From Clostridiales bacterium (GTDB lineage: Bacteria; Bacillota; Clostridia; Oscillospirales; Ruminococcaceae), in assembly GCA_003150405.1 (NCBI GenBank), contig QAMM01000010.1, positions 62,001 to 126,000 on the forward strand: a stretch of 64,000 bases of DNA, read 5' to 3'. A program made the position numbers and the translations under genes. Of this stretch, positions 16,925 through 26,674 are shown piece after piece (the stretch's first letter is position 1; each line of letters starts with the position of its first letter). The notes beneath the pieces were generated by a model, which searched no databases, was not told the DNA's origin, and worked only from the letters and a program-made list of their open reading frames with translations.

Positions 16925-18340
16925 ATGCAACCATCCACCGCCGAACAGGCGCAATACAACAAAATGACCCAAACGCCCATTCCAAAATTAATTGTAACCC
17001 TCGCGGTTCCAACGGTCATCAGCATGATGACCACCGCTATCTACAACATGGCGGATACCGCCTTTGTTTCGCAGCTCGGCACCAGCGCCGCCGGCGCCGT
17101 TGGGATTGTCTTTTCCCTCATGGCAATCATTCAGGCCATCGGCTTTATGCTTGGTATGGGGGCGGGCAGCCTTATCTCCCGGTTGCTGGGCCAGCAAAAA
17201 AACCAAGAAGCCAACCGAACCGGATCCACCGCTTTTTTTACCGCCCTCGCCTTTGGGCTACTGCTTTCGGTGTTTGGGCTGCTCTTTCTCAACCCGCTCA
17301 TGGGGGCGTTGGGCGCAACGCCAACCATCCTGCCCTATGCCCGGGATTACGCCCAATACATCCTGTTCGGCGCACCGGTCATGTGCGCCTCCTTTGTGCT
17401 CAACAACCTTCTGCGCTCACAGGGCAAGGCGCTCCTCGCCATGTTCGGCATTGCCACCGGCGGTATTCTCAACATTGGGTTGGACCCGCTGTTTATCTTT
17501 GTGTTTAGGCTGGGCATTGGCGGCGCGGCCATTGCCACCCTGTTGAGCCAGTGCGTGAGCTTCTGTATTCTGCTCAGCTTTTTCTTACGCGGCAAAAGCG
17601 TGGTACGGCTTTCCATCCGGCAGGTTTCCCGCCAGTGGCAAACTTATTGGCTGATTGTAAAAACCGGGCTGCCCTCTTTCTGCCGTCAGGGGCTCGCCAG
17701 CATTGCAACGGTGGCGCTCAACGTCAGCGCCGCAGCCTACGGGGACCCCGCTGTTGCCGCCATGTCGATTGTCGGGCGCATTTTTATGCTGGTGCTCTCG
17801 GCCATGCTCGGGTTTGGGCAGGGCTACCAACCGGTGGTTGGTTTTAATTACGGTGCCAAAAAATACAGCCGTGTTCGTCATGCCTTCCGTTTCTCACTCA
17901 CCGTCGGCCTTGTGCTGCTCACGGTACTGGGTACCGTCGGTTTCCTTTTTGCGCCGCAGATTATGGCGCTGTTCCGCCGGGATGACGCCGAAGTCATCGC
18001 CATTGGCGCGCTCGCCTGCCGCGCGCAGTGCGTGGCGCTTATCTTTCAGCCGCTCATTGTCATCTGCAACATGACCTTTCAGGTGCTGGGCCGTTCCTGG
18101 CAGGCGACCTTTATTTCCTCCTGCCGGCAGGGCATCTTCTTCCTGCCGCTCATTCTCATTCTGCCCGCCTGCTTTGGCCTGACCGGGGTGCAGCTTACCC
18201 AGCCAGCGGCCGATTTGCTGACCTTTGCCTGCTGCTTCCCGCTGCTGCGCGGCTATTTCCGCGACCTGAAGCAGCTGGAACAAGCCGCCTCCGCAGAAGA
18301 AGTGCCAGCGGGCGGCCGCCCTGTGTCATCCAGCGCTTAA
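16925..18340 (+). CDS. MATE-family multidrug efflux transporter
   Basis: A 471-residue membrane protein with about 12 hydrophobic segments in two related halves. The N-terminal half has VPTVISMMTTAIYNMADTAF and the second half FGQGYQPVVGFNYGAK, both MATE signatures. It exports cationic or drug-like compounds using a Na+ or H+ gradient. GGGGG precedes the ATG by a few bases. The gene is co-transcribed with the MarR regulator. Confidence 0.92.
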   Translation: MQPSTAEQAQYNKMTQTPIPKLIVTLAVPTVISMMTTAIYNMADTAFVSQLGTSAAGAVGIVFSLMAIIQAIGFMLGMGAGSLISRLLGQQKNQEANRTGSTAFFTALAFGLLLSVFGLLFLNPLMGALGATPTILPYARDYAQYILFGAPVMCASFVLNNLLRSQGKALLAMFGIATGGILNIGLDPLFIFVFRLGIGGAAIATLLSQCVSFCILLSFFLRGKSVVRLSIRQVSRQWQTYWLIVKTGLPSFCRQGLASIATVALNVSAAAYGDPAVAAMSIVGRIFMLVLSAMLGFGQGYQPVVGFNYGAKKYSRVRHAFRFSLTVGLVLLTVLGTVGFLFAPQIMALFRRDDAEVIAIGALACRAQCVALIFQPLIVICNMTFQVLGRSWQATFISSCRQGIFFLPLILILPACFGLTGVQLTQPAADLLTFACCFPLLRGYFRDLKQLEQAASAEEVPAGGRPVSSSA

Positions 18341-18587
18341 AACATGTCCTCTCATGCCACTGCGGGAGGATTTTGCCACTCTGCCAAATCTTGTCCCAAT
18401 CCTCTCCCGCCGTATCGGAAAACGATAAAACCGGCACTGTGGCAGCCTCTTTTTCGACGATATACGGCAGTGCCCTTTCCGGCTTCTCCCTTCTCTTTTT
18501 CCACCTGCCGCACCAAGCTGTGCGCTGCTGAATCGGTTTTATCTTTACGTCATATACCTACCCTATCCCTAAAGGAGGAACTTACCC

Positions 18588-19580
18588 ATGCAATGCTTCA
18601 CCCTTGACCTCGCCCCAGACGGTCTGGGCAAACTCACCTGCTATATCCAGGATCCGTCCCCCGAATTTTCCAACATGACCGCCCGGCCGGCTTTGCTTAT
18701 CTTTCCCGGCGGCGCTTACCAACGCTGCTCCGACCGCGAAGCCGAACCGGTAGCCCTCTTTTTCGCGGCGCAGGGCTTCCAAACCTTTGTGCTGCGTTAT
18801 TCGGTCAAAGAAAAGGCGGTGTTCCCCCAACCTCTGCGCGATGCAGAGGGCGCGCTGCGCGCTGTGCGCGGCCATGCGGCGGAGTGGGGCATTCACCCGG
18901 ACAAAATTGCCGTCTGCGGGTTCTCGGCGGGTGCGCATCTCGCAGCCTGCCTAGGGACGATGGGGGATATCCGGCCCAACGCACTAGTGCTCGGCTACGG
19001 CGCGCTGGATACCGCCCTCCGTTCTCCGGAACGCCCCTCGCCGGTAGAGCATGTCTGTGCCGATACGCCGCCCTGCTTCCTGTTCCACACCTGGGAAGAC
19101 CCGGTCTGCCCGGTTGGAAACAGCCTTGCCTTTGCAGCGGCGCTCAACCGGAACGACGTCCCGTTTGAAATGCACATCTTCCAAAACGGCCAGCATGGCA
19201 TGGCAACCGGCCGTCCGCTTTCCTCCAACGGCATTGTGGAAAACACAAACGCCGACTTTGCCGGCTGGATGCAGCTCTGCACCAACTGGCTGTTCAATAT
19301 CTTTGGCCCGTTTGAGACGCCGCGCAGCATGTTCTCGTATCAAACAGCAGAGGACGCCGGCGGCTTTACCGACGAGGTGCAGATTGGCAGCCTGCTTGCC
19401 CATCCGAAATCGCGTGAAGTGTTGCTCAAATACCTTCCGGATATCGAACGGCATTCCATGCCGCGGCTGGTGCGGCGGTACAACATCCGGCAATATGCAA
19501 AATTCGACCCGGAACACCTTCCGGATAACGCATTGGAAGCACTTGCGGCCGAGCTCGCCGCCCTTCCGTTCCAGCCATAG
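18588..19580 (+). CDS. Alpha/beta hydrolase, carbohydrate esterase-like
   Basis: A 330-residue protein. The oxyanion-hole motif LIFPGGAYQRCSDRE and the nucleophile elbow GFSAGAHLAA (GxSxG) are those of the BD-FAE/Aes esterases, which deacetylate xylan-type sugars; His in NGQHGM completes the triad. Residues 240-330 form an extra domain (NIRQYAKFDPEHL) beyond the hydrolase fold. GGAGGA lies upstream of the ATG. No signal peptide, so it acts inside the cell. Confidence 0.82.
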   Translation: MQCFTLDLAPDGLGKLTCYIQDPSPEFSNMTARPALLIFPGGAYQRCSDREAEPVALFFAAQGFQTFVLRYSVKEKAVFPQPLRDAEGALRAVRGHAAEWGIHPDKIAVCGFSAGAHLAACLGTMGDIRPNALVLGYGALDTALRSPERPSPVEHVCADTPPCFLFHTWEDPVCPVGNSLAFAAALNRNDVPFEMHIFQNGQHGMATGRPLSSNGIVENTNADFAGWMQLCTNWLFNIFGPFETPRSMFSYQTAEDAGGFTDEVQIGSLLAHPKSREVLLKYLPDIERHSMPRLVRRYNIRQYAKFDPEHLPDNALEALAAELAALPFQP

Positions 19581-19592
19581 GCTCTTTCTTGC

Positions 19593-19640
19593 AAACGAAA
19601 AGCTCCAGCAAATGCCGGGGCTTTTCGTTTGTTTCTTTTT
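19593..19640 (+). terminator. Terminator of the esterase gene
   Basis: AAACGAAAAGCTCC ... GGGGCTTTTCGTTT stem with following T-rich tail. Confidence 0.85.
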
Positions 19641-19753
19641 AATCACAATATTATTTTCCGCTTTGGCACGGCAAAGCCTTTGCCCGTCGGCACGCCAACC
19701 CGAAAAGCGGCAGAGGCCGTCTGTCCGGTCCGTCAACAAACCTTTCCCAGCCG

Positions 19754-20632
19754 CTATTCTTTCTCTTCACAGAGCACATCCGCAAACTCTGCCAGCGAAA
19801 GCTCCTGCCCCACGGCCGGATAAAGCCGGTAGCGGGAGGTATCCAGGTAGGCGGTTTCCTCCTCAACACGATACGGCACCGCCAGCAGGTTCCCGTCGTA
19901 AACGGCTATGACGGCAAGCTGCCTGCCGTCCGCCTCAAGCACCTCATATCTTGTGGATAATTCCGGCCCGCTGCCCAGCTTTGCCAGGTTAATCAGGGCA
20001 AAGGTCAAAAGGGTGATAACAAACGCAGCAGCAAATACCACCCGGTGGAACCTGTTCTTCCACCGGCTTTTGCTGTCAAGCGCACGAAAATCGAACAGGA
20101 TGAAATACAGAAAAACTACAATACCAAAGGCCACATACAAAAACAGCATGACAAAAAAAGGGATCTCCTGCAAAAGCCACAGCCGCAGCCAGGAAACATC
20201 AAAACACTCTCTGGAAAACCATTTGAGAAAGAGGTTCACGCCAAAGGTGTTGATCGCACCGTAAACCAGGCCGACAAAGGTCGTTAAAACGGCAAGGTAG
20301 CCGCGCATGGAACGGTTGTACTCCCCCCGTTTTAATGCGCGCCGTTTCATCTGGCCGAGCAGAAACGGAAAAACAACCATACCGGCAACCAGCAGCAAAT
20401 AAAACGCTTTCTCCTGAATATCGGCACTGAAATACCGGCCCGGTATGTTGTAAAACTCCTCGCAATTCTGGCGGTAAAACACGGTATACACCACCGTGAG
20501 GACCCCGCTGAATACACCGGTTCCCAAAAGGAGCTGCCAGAAGTTCAGGTCACCCACCCATTCCCTGCACCTCATAAAAAACGGCGTTTGCTGTCCTGTT
20601 GTCTCCTGCTCTTTAGCAGCCTTTTTTGCCAT
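19754..20632 (-). CDS. Hypothetical multi-pass membrane protein
   Basis: A 292-residue protein with about five hydrophobic segments (near residues 32-50, 75-92, 110-130, 155-180 and 200-220) and a hydrophilic C-terminal domain of about 70 residues that lies on one side of the membrane. A polar Lys/Glu-rich N-terminus precedes the first helix. I recognise no family. GGTGGAG precedes the ATG. It sits 50 bases beyond the methyltransferase gene in the same direction, so the two may share a transcript. Confidence 0.7.
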   Translation of the reverse strand: MAKKAAKEQETTGQQTPFFMRCREWVGDLNFWQLLLGTGVFSGVLTVVYTVFYRQNCEEFYNIPGRYFSADIQEKAFYLLLVAGMVVFPFLLGQMKRRALKRGEYNRSMRGYLAVLTTFVGLVYGAINTFGVNLFLKWFSRECFDVSWLRLWLLQEIPFFVMLFLYVAFGIVVFLYFILFDFRALDSKSRWKNRFHRVVFAAAFVITLLTFALINLAKLGSGPELSTRYEVLEADGRQLAVIAVYDGNLLAVPYRVEEETAYLDTSRYRLYPAVGQELSLAEFADVLCEEKE

Positions 20633-20684
20633 TTTGCTCCACCTCAGTCCTATTTCTGCGGCCCATGCCGCATTCCCAAACCAT

Positions 20685-21371
20685 TCAATGCTTTTTCAGC
20701 ACAACTCCAACCATATTCAGGCAATCAAGCGCGCCTGTATCCCGTGCCTTGCGGTCGCCAACGGCACGCTCGTTGTCGGTTGCCAGCCAGTCATTCCAGC
20801 ACTCTGCCGTTCCCTGCAGCTCGCCGATGGACTGGAGCTCCACCGTCCTGGATTGCCGGAACAGCCGCTCCCACCAAGCACAGGTCTGGAACGTATCATA
20901 GCCTTCAGCGGACCAGACCGCGACGATCGCTTCCGGAGAGTTTGGATGAATTTCCTGGACACAGACAGTGCTATGGTGCAGAGGGGCCAAATGGGCATCG
21001 AGATAATCCAGATCCCGGCTAAAATAATAGTAGACGTCTACACTGACGGCTGCGTCAAAAAAGCCGCCGGCACAAGGGAGGGCGTGCGCCTCCGCATGAA
21101 TGGGGACAATCTGTCTGCCCAGTCCCAACTGCTGAAAGCGTCTGAAATTTTCAGTGGCAGGCACCCATAGATCGGTCGCATGCACCTGTACACCATACTC
21201 CTTTGCAAAGATAGAGGTTAGCCCCCGGCCGCAGCCCAAATCCAGCACCCGCATTCCCGGTTCAAACCGGAACTGCTGCGCCAGCTCCTCCAACAATTTC
21301 ATGGCGTTGGAACCCATCATATTTTCGCGGAGAAATGTTTGGGCGTATTGGTTGGTTTTTGGAAACTTCAA
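20685..21371 (-). CDS. Class I SAM-dependent methyltransferase
   Basis: A 228-residue protein with the SAM-binding motif VLDLGCGRGLTSIFA near residue 40 and later FDAAVSVDVYYYF (motif IV region). The start is set at a TTG (21371) because AAGGGAG lies 7 bases upstream and the protein then begins just before the fold (MKFPKTNQYAQ). An extension upstream is open but has no site. Substrate unknown. Confidence 0.82.
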   Translation of the reverse strand: MKFPKTNQYAQTFLRENMMGSNAMKLLEELAQQFRFEPGMRVLDLGCGRGLTSIFAKEYGVQVHATDLWVPATENFRRFQQLGLGRQIVPIHAEAHALPCAGGFFDAAVSVDVYYYFSRDLDYLDAHLAPLHHSTVCVQEIHPNSPEAIVAVWSAEGYDTFQTCAWWERLFRQSRTVELQSIGELQGTAECWNDWLATDNERAVGDRKARDTGALDCLNMVGVVLKKH

Positions 21372-21710
21372 GGTATGGCTCCCTTTCTCAAATTCGCGCA
21401 GTCCTACAAAAATGACAGGCACCGCAAACGTTCGGCCCTGCCGGAAGCATCCAGCTCGGCCCGCTGTTTCATTCCTTCTGCAAAACATTGGTTCTACAGC
21501 AAACAAGGTATGAGCGCCCCCGCGCCGCCAAAAAACGCACTTACAGAACAATGGCCAGACAAGCACGCTCTTTCTGAATTGGTTTCAGTATAAGTCTCTT
21601 TTTCTGCGCTGTCAACCAAGCACCGCCTCACCTTCTTCTCCTTCCCGTCATATATTGAACTAAACAGAAGTTTGTGCAGGCGCAGCCTTTCAGTACAAGG
21701 GAGGAACCCC
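21372..21710. other. Divergent intergenic region
   Basis: Nothing clear beyond a GGGAGG site at about 21700 for the plus-strand gene. No promoter is convincing. Confidence 0.35.
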
Positions 21711-22181
21711 ATGAACCAGCCATTGAAGAAGCAAAACCTCATTCTCAATTCCCAGTGGCTTCCCGGCCCGGACGGGGAACCGCTGTATTTTACCAGCACC
21801 GGTACCACCGGCAGCCAAAACTGCATTGCTGGGCATTACACCCGGTGTGTCAGCCTAAATGGATTGGACAGTCAAAAGGCCGAAGACCGTTACGACATGC
21901 CCATTGATGTGCGCGGCGTGCATGGCGGCATCACCTGGGGCTATATGATCTGCGCGGACGAAGCGGAAAACGTTTTTCTCGCAGCGGATTTTTACGACGC
22001 CGCCGGGCGGCTTTTCCGCTCGGTTCAAACCGACATTTCCCCGTGGATCCGCAGCGAGCCCCATCGCCGGGTGGCGCGGTTCCGAATCCCGGCGGATGCC
22101 GCAACGGTCCGGCTTTCTCTCCGCTTTGAAGGGCGGATTACAAACGCCGTCTTTTACGCGCCGGCTGCATATTTTGACTGA
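21711..22181 (+). CDS. Hypothetical protein, probable beta-sandwich
   Basis: A 156-residue protein with no signal peptide or membrane helix. Alternating hydrophobic and polar stretches (YMICADEAENVFLAADFYDA; VARFRIPADAATVRLSLRF) suggest a jelly-roll like those of carbohydrate-binding modules. I do not recognise a family. GGGAGG lies 6 bases before the ATG. It stands alone before the FAD oxidoreductase gene. Confidence 0.65.
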   Translation: MNQPLKKQNLILNSQWLPGPDGEPLYFTSTGTTGSQNCIAGHYTRCVSLNGLDSQKAEDRYDMPIDVRGVHGGITWGYMICADEAENVFLAADFYDAAGRLFRSVQTDISPWIRSEPHRRVARFRIPADAATVRLSLRFEGRITNAVFYAPAAYFD

Positions 22182-22309
22182 GCTTCCCCCCCGCCGTTAA
22201 GCGGGGGAAGCCCCTTCATCCCGTGGGACAGGCTCCGGCAACAGATCCTCAGACGCCGTGCCGGAGAGCTTTCCCACCATTCCGCTTGTCCAAGCGCGTA
22301 TGGAGCGGT
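22182..22309. other. Hairpin-bearing intergenic stretch
   Basis: GCTTCCCCC...GGGGGAAGC at 22182-22211 is a strong hairpin but lacks a T-run. It may still end the preceding transcript. Confidence 0.4.
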
Positions 22310-22337
22310 TTGACTTCTCTTTAGAACCTGCTATACT
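22310..22337 (+). promoter_or_regulatory. Promoter of the FAD oxidoreductase gene
   Basis: TTGACT, 16 bases, TATACT, leaving a leader of about 135 bases. Confidence 0.6.
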
Positions 22338-22477
22338 GGGATTATATCGTATCCCTTGCTGAATTCAAAATCCCTTTTCCGGACAACCGCCTTTTTATCC
22401 TACTTCCGGGCGGTTGAACTGCTTTTGTTCCTGTAAAATTCAATATATACCAATCCAACCAGAAAGGAAGAATTCAA

Positions 22478-23845
22478 ATGCAGTATTACCAAGAACCGGC
22501 AAAACAGCTCCCGGTGCGGGAATTTGACGTCATTGTCGCAGGCGGCGGTACCGGCGGTGTAGTTGCAGCGCTTGCGGCGGCGCGAAACGGGGTCCGGACC
22601 GCCCTCATTGAAGCCAAAGGCTACCTCGGCGGCGTGGTGGTTGAAGGCGGTACCGCTCTGCATAGCTACTACAACCTCTGGACGGCGTTTCCAGGCGTGG
22701 AAAAGCGGCAGGTTGTCAAGGGAATTCCACAGGAAATCATCGACCGCCTGGCAGAAAAAGGCGGCACCACCGGGCACGCTGAAATGCGCAAGGGCCTGGA
22801 TTACGACTCGGTCTGCACCGTCGTGGATACCGAGCTTTACAAGCTCACCGCCTTTGAAATGCTGCAGGAGGCGGGTGTGCACATCTTCGTCAACACCCTG
22901 CTAGCCGACGTTATCAAGGAGAACACGCAGGTCAAAGGCGTACTGGTGGAAAGCCGCGCCGGGCGCGAGGCCTTTCTGGCCAAAGCCTTTGTCGATTGTA
23001 CCGGCTACGGCGACCTCTGCGCCCGGGCTGGGGCGGATTACACCGAACCAAACGATCATCCGGTGGCAAACAGCATTGGTGTCGGCGGTGTCAGCGTGGA
23101 GGAATACTACCGCTTCTTTGAACGAAACAACGCCTTGACCCAGTACTGCGAAGGGGTGCGAGACGGCCGGGACGGCAAGATCATCCGGGTGGACGGCAGG
23201 CTCGCCAAAGCATGCCCGGAATTTTACGAAGAAGCAGCCAAATGCGGCATGTCCGCTGTCATCACCTCAATGCATGACGATTTCTTTCTGTTTTTAAAGC
23301 TCAACTATAAAATGGAGACGAGCCCCACCAACCGGGATGAAGCTGTGTTGGCCGAGCTTGAGCTGCGCCGCCGCCAGCTGAAAGCCGTGGAGCTGCTGCG
23401 CAAATATGTACCGGGCTGTGAAAAAGCGTTTATTGCGCGCACCAGCCCCTCCTTCAGCATCCGCAGGGGACGGTGCATCACCTGTGATTACGACGTCACC
23501 CTCGACGACGTTTTGCAGGGCCGCCATTTTGAGGATGACGTCATGGCCTACGGATTCCACGACTGCGCGCCGCAGCTCAAAATTAAGGACGGCGGCACCT
23601 ACGGCATTCCCTACCGGGCGCTCCGGGTCAAAGGAATTGACAACCTTCTGGCGGCGGGTATGCTGATTACCTCTGACCACGATGCACACATGTCCACCCG
23701 CAACACCGTGAGCTGCATGGCACAGGGGCAGGCGGCCGGAACCGCAGCGGCGCTCTGCGCAGCCAAGGCGTGCGGCACCCGTGAACTGCCCTATGCCGAA
23801 CTCCGCACGGCACTGTTGAAAGACGGCGTACATCTGGAAAATTAG
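22478..23845 (+). CDS. FAD-dependent oxidoreductase
   Basis: A 455-residue flavoprotein. The Rossmann motif VIVAGGGTGGVVAALAAARNG begins at residue 19, and KGYLGGVVVEGG follows with the second FAD contact. Near the C-terminus LLAAGMLITSDHDAH...CMAQGQAAGTAAAL contains the closing flavin-binding segment. This layout is the FAD_oxidored family, often found with glycan or uronate catabolic genes. The substrate is unknown. GAAAGGAAG lies upstream of the ATG. Confidence 0.85.
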   Translation: MQYYQEPAKQLPVREFDVIVAGGGTGGVVAALAAARNGVRTALIEAKGYLGGVVVEGGTALHSYYNLWTAFPGVEKRQVVKGIPQEIIDRLAEKGGTTGHAEMRKGLDYDSVCTVVDTELYKLTAFEMLQEAGVHIFVNTLLADVIKENTQVKGVLVESRAGREAFLAKAFVDCTGYGDLCARAGADYTEPNDHPVANSIGVGGVSVEEYYRFFERNNALTQYCEGVRDGRDGKIIRVDGRLAKACPEFYEEAAKCGMSAVITSMHDDFFLFLKLNYKMETSPTNRDEAVLAELELRRRQLKAVELLRKYVPGCEKAFIARTSPSFSIRRGRCITCDYDVTLDDVLQGRHFEDDVMAYGFHDCAPQLKIKDGGTYGIPYRALRVKGIDNLLAAGMLITSDHDAHMSTRNTVSCMAQGQAAGTAAALCAAKACGTRELPYAELRTALLKDGVHLEN

Positions 23846-24519
23846 GCGCGCCGCAAACGGCGGCATACCGTTTGCGGTGCGGGTAATTCCGGGCTATAAA
23901 AAGCAGCCATGCACCGGCCGCGCGCGTTCGCCCCTACAGACCCCCATTTCTCATACAGCTTGTTTCTTTTTCGGCAGGATGTTCCCATTTTGGAGAATAC
24001 GCTGTTTTTCAGGGAAAGAATGTCCCTTTACACCAGATCCACTTTCTGCGTCCCGGCAAATCCTACAATTTCATCCCTGCCCTTTCTGCGCAGAACCAAC
24101 AAAATAAAAAGGATTCATCAGGTTTTGCTTACATTGCACCCATAAGATTTGATAAAATGGAGACAGCAGCCAAAGGAGGGCAAAATAAAAAATTCCATCT
24201 TTCTGAAACAAACTCTCCATTTCCACCCGCGGGATAATTTCTCGCAGGATAAAGCAGCATTTGATGTACATGTGAGCCGGAAATCCGTAATGTCCAAACT
24301 ATCCGGGACCGCGCCTGGTACAACATTGCGGAGAAGTATCCAGACGGACAGTTTTGCATTTTTAAAGAGTGTCGTTATAGCTGCGGCCATGACACGATCA
24401 AAAAATGGGGACCATCCAATATCCGCCGGTGTGCGTTGGTCTGGCTTTGCGGCTGCCGCACACCATTCTTATATGGGGTGTCCGGCCCCGCTTGACAGAG
24501 AAAGGAACGGTGAAAGAGG
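23846..24519. other. 674-base region without a clear gene
   Basis: One plus-strand frame from 24265 to the TGA at 24493-24495 is open for 76 codons and encodes a Cys-rich stretch (FCIFKECRYSCGHDTIKKWG) but has no start codon or ribosome site, and a TGA precedes it. It may be a gene remnant or chance. The rest shows nothing I can support. Confidence 0.35.
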
Positions 24520-25059
24520 ATGTTTTGTGTTGGCGATACCATTATGTACGGAAACACCGGCGTTTGTGAAATTGCGGACATCCGTCGTGAAACATTCGGT
24601 GGGGCCGAACGCACCTATTATGTGATCCACCCGGTGGACGGCGAGGAGTCAACCATTTACTGCCCCGTGGACAACGAAAAAGCACCCATCCGCAAACTGC
24701 TGACCGCAGAACAAATCCAAGAGCTCATCCGCATTATGCCGGATACCGAAATGAAGTGGATTGAAAATGATCAGCTCCGCAGGGAACGGTTTGACGAAAT
24801 CCTCAAGCGGGGCGATCATGAGGAGCTGGTCAAGCTCATCAAGGTGCTTTACCTGAATCGGGAAGAAAAGGAACGCACAGGCAAAAAATTCCACATTGCA
24901 GACGAGAAGGCCATGAAGGAGGCCGAATACATGCTGTACAGCGAATTCGCGCATGTATTAAAAATTCAGCCGGATGAAGTGGTCCCTTTCATCATGGGGC
25001 AGCTTGGAGACGGAGACAAAATGGATGATGCACCGCGGAGAGGCACTGGAACGGATTGA
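24520..25059 (+). CDS. CarD/CdnL-family transcriptional regulator
   Basis: A 179-residue protein. The N-terminal 60 residues (GDTIMYGNTGVCEIADIR ... TYYVIHPV) form the Tudor-like RNA-polymerase-interacting domain found in CarD, CdnL and Mfd. The C-terminal part is helical and charged, as in the DNA-binding half of CarD. Such proteins bind the RNA polymerase beta subunit and stabilise open promoter complexes. AAGAGG lies before the ATG. The gene stands alone. Confidence 0.88.
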   Translation: MFCVGDTIMYGNTGVCEIADIRRETFGGAERTYYVIHPVDGEESTIYCPVDNEKAPIRKLLTAEQIQELIRIMPDTEMKWIENDQLRRERFDEILKRGDHEELVKLIKVLYLNREEKERTGKKFHIADEKAMKEAEYMLYSEFAHVLKIQPDEVVPFIMGQLGDGDKMDDAPRRGTGTD

Positions 25060-25346
25060 ACGCTTCTCCCTGCCTGTACACCTTTAAGCCCCAAACGGTT
25101 GGGGCTGAAGATGCTTTTGGCGGCCGCTATACAGGAGGAGCCGCTGGAATAGGAGCGCGGCAAAAATCTGCCGCCCGCGCCGAACCGATTTCTCCCGGAA
25201 AAGGCGTCCGCTGACGTCAAATCAGGAGCAGAACACCAAAGCGCAGGAGCAAGGCAAAGTCAAACTCTCGCCGTAGCGCTGAATCCGGAAACAAATAAGG
25301 CGGACTCGTTTATCCAGCAGTACCTTGCAGAAAATACCTGGTGTGC
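25060..25346. other. Intergenic region after CarD gene
   Basis: A hairpin AGCCCCAA-ACGG-TTGGGGCT lies at 25087-25106 without a T-run. No gene is seen. Confidence 0.4.
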
Positions 25347-25381
25347 AAAAGGCCCCCGGCAATTAACGCCGGGGGCCTTTT
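25347..25381. terminator. Bidirectional terminator
   Basis: AAAAGGCCCCCGGC ... GCCGGGGGCCTTTT between the convergent CarD and ArsR-like genes. Confidence 0.92.
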
Positions 25382-25540
25382 ATTTTCAGCCGACTCTCCT
25401 CCCATATAGGCCAGAAATCAGGAGCCGTTGCCCACTGGCGCAGAGGCCAGTCCCTGTTTTCCTGCCGCTTATACCCGCAAAGGCCGCCTTTTGTGCCCAA
25501 AACGGCCCTGGCCGCACAGGAAATTTCCCACGCCATCTTC

Positions 25541-26527
25541 TTATTTGGTGGGAAAGACACTCGCTCCTTTGGTCAGGGGCTTGCCCGCCGAATACGGAGC
25601 AGCCTCTGCCGGCTCGTAAAAAGACCGGAAGACAATATCCTGGTTGTAGTTGCCAAATCCGGAGCCAAACAGGGTTACACCGCCGCAGTGCTCTGCCTCC
25701 GGCGGAACCTCAATCCGGAACGACCACTGCTTTTGGGAAAGCTCCAGTTGGCTCAATGCAATGCCGGATACCCGGTCCCCGTCGATGTAGGTACCGGTCT
25801 CATCGATCCGGAGCAGCTTTAAAAAGCCGAACTGCCCCAGCGTTGTGCTCCACCAGCGCGGGGTAAACTTGCCGCGCTTTTCGCCGAAATCCCCCGGGCA
25901 GGTCCACTGCCCGACCTTGATCCCATTGAGCCGGAACCCAATGTCCGAAGGCCAGTTGCTGTTGACGCCGGGCGCTTCCGACCCCAATTCCATTGAAATT
26001 TCCAGCGCTTTGAGCTTCTGGCTCTTCAGCAATAGGTTCGGCACCTTGTACTCTACATAGCCGGACGCAAACCAGAGGATATGGCTGTTCACCCGCTCCG
26101 GGTCGAGAAAATACCGCGGGTCGTCAAAATAACCAATGATCTTTTCGGTTGTAGCCAGCCCGCAGGTGGGCGCCGCTGAAAAGTCGGTATAATGGCCAAT
26201 CGGCAGGGAAAATTCCTGCACCGGGTATTCCGCGTCTTCATTCCCCGGAAATTCGATCTCAAGGGACTTCATGCTCAAGCGGCACCGTTTCTGCACCGCT
26301 CCGTTGCCGCTCACCCGCTCGGCGGTGACGATCCCCGCTTTTTCCAGCTTGCCGATATGCATGGTGATCATCGGGCTGCTCAGCCCAAGCGCTTCGGCAA
26401 TTTCCTTAATGTTCATCGGCCTCGCCGCAAGCATTTTAATGATGTTCAGCCGCACCGCACTGGCAAGTGCCTCATAAACGGGCAGCCACTGCTCGGATAA
26501 ATCAATTTTCATATACCCCGTTTTCAC
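25541..26527 (-). CDS. ArsR-type winged-helix regulator with large sensor domain
   Basis: A 328-residue protein, much longer than classic ArsR repressors of about 100 residues. Residues 10-80 form the winged helix (ALASAVRLNIIKMLAARPMNIKEIAEALG; MITMHIGKLEKAGIV). The remaining 240 residues are aromatic-rich and beta-like and probably bind a sugar. No metal-binding CxC is present. A GTG (26527) and an ATG 15 bases later are both possible starts. It is divergent from the glycan-degrading operon, whose promoter carries a dyad, so it probably represses or activates that operon. Confidence 0.8.
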   Translation of the reverse strand: MKTGYMKIDLSEQWLPVYEALASAVRLNIIKMLAARPMNIKEIAEALGLSSPMITMHIGKLEKAGIVTAERVSGNGAVQKRCRLSMKSLEIEFPGNEDAEYPVQEFSLPIGHYTDFSAAPTCGLATTEKIIGYFDDPRYFLDPERVNSHILWFASGYVEYKVPNLLLKSQKLKALEISMELGSEAPGVNSNWPSDIGFRLNGIKVGQWTCPGDFGEKRGKFTPRWWSTTLGQFGFLKLLRIDETGTYIDGDRVSGIALSQLELSQKQWSFRIEVPPEAEHCGGVTLFGSGFGNYNQDIVFRSFYEPAEAAPYSAGKPLTKGASVFPTK

Positions 26528-26578
26528 CGCCTTTTACAACCATAATAGAGGAAACATCTCCAAATGTAAACAAAGGAA

Positions 26579-26607
26579 TTGACAAAGCGGAGCTTTTTCA
26601 TTATTAT
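26579..26607 (+). promoter_or_regulatory. Promoter of the arabinan-type glycan operon
   Basis: TTGACA, 17 bases, TATTAT. Confidence 0.7.
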
Positions 26608-26648
26608 AGTTAATAAATACATTATGTAATTTATATTTTTATTAACTA
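26607..26648. promoter_or_regulatory. Operator dyad of the glycan operon
   Basis: Perfect inverted repeat TAGTTAATAAA / TTTATTAACTA separated by 20 bases, with an internal palindrome TACATTATGTA at 26618-26628. It covers the transcription start and early leader, consistent with repression by the divergent ArsR-like regulator. Confidence 0.6.
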
Positions 26649-26674
26649 TTAACAAAGAACAGGAGGCAGTTCAC

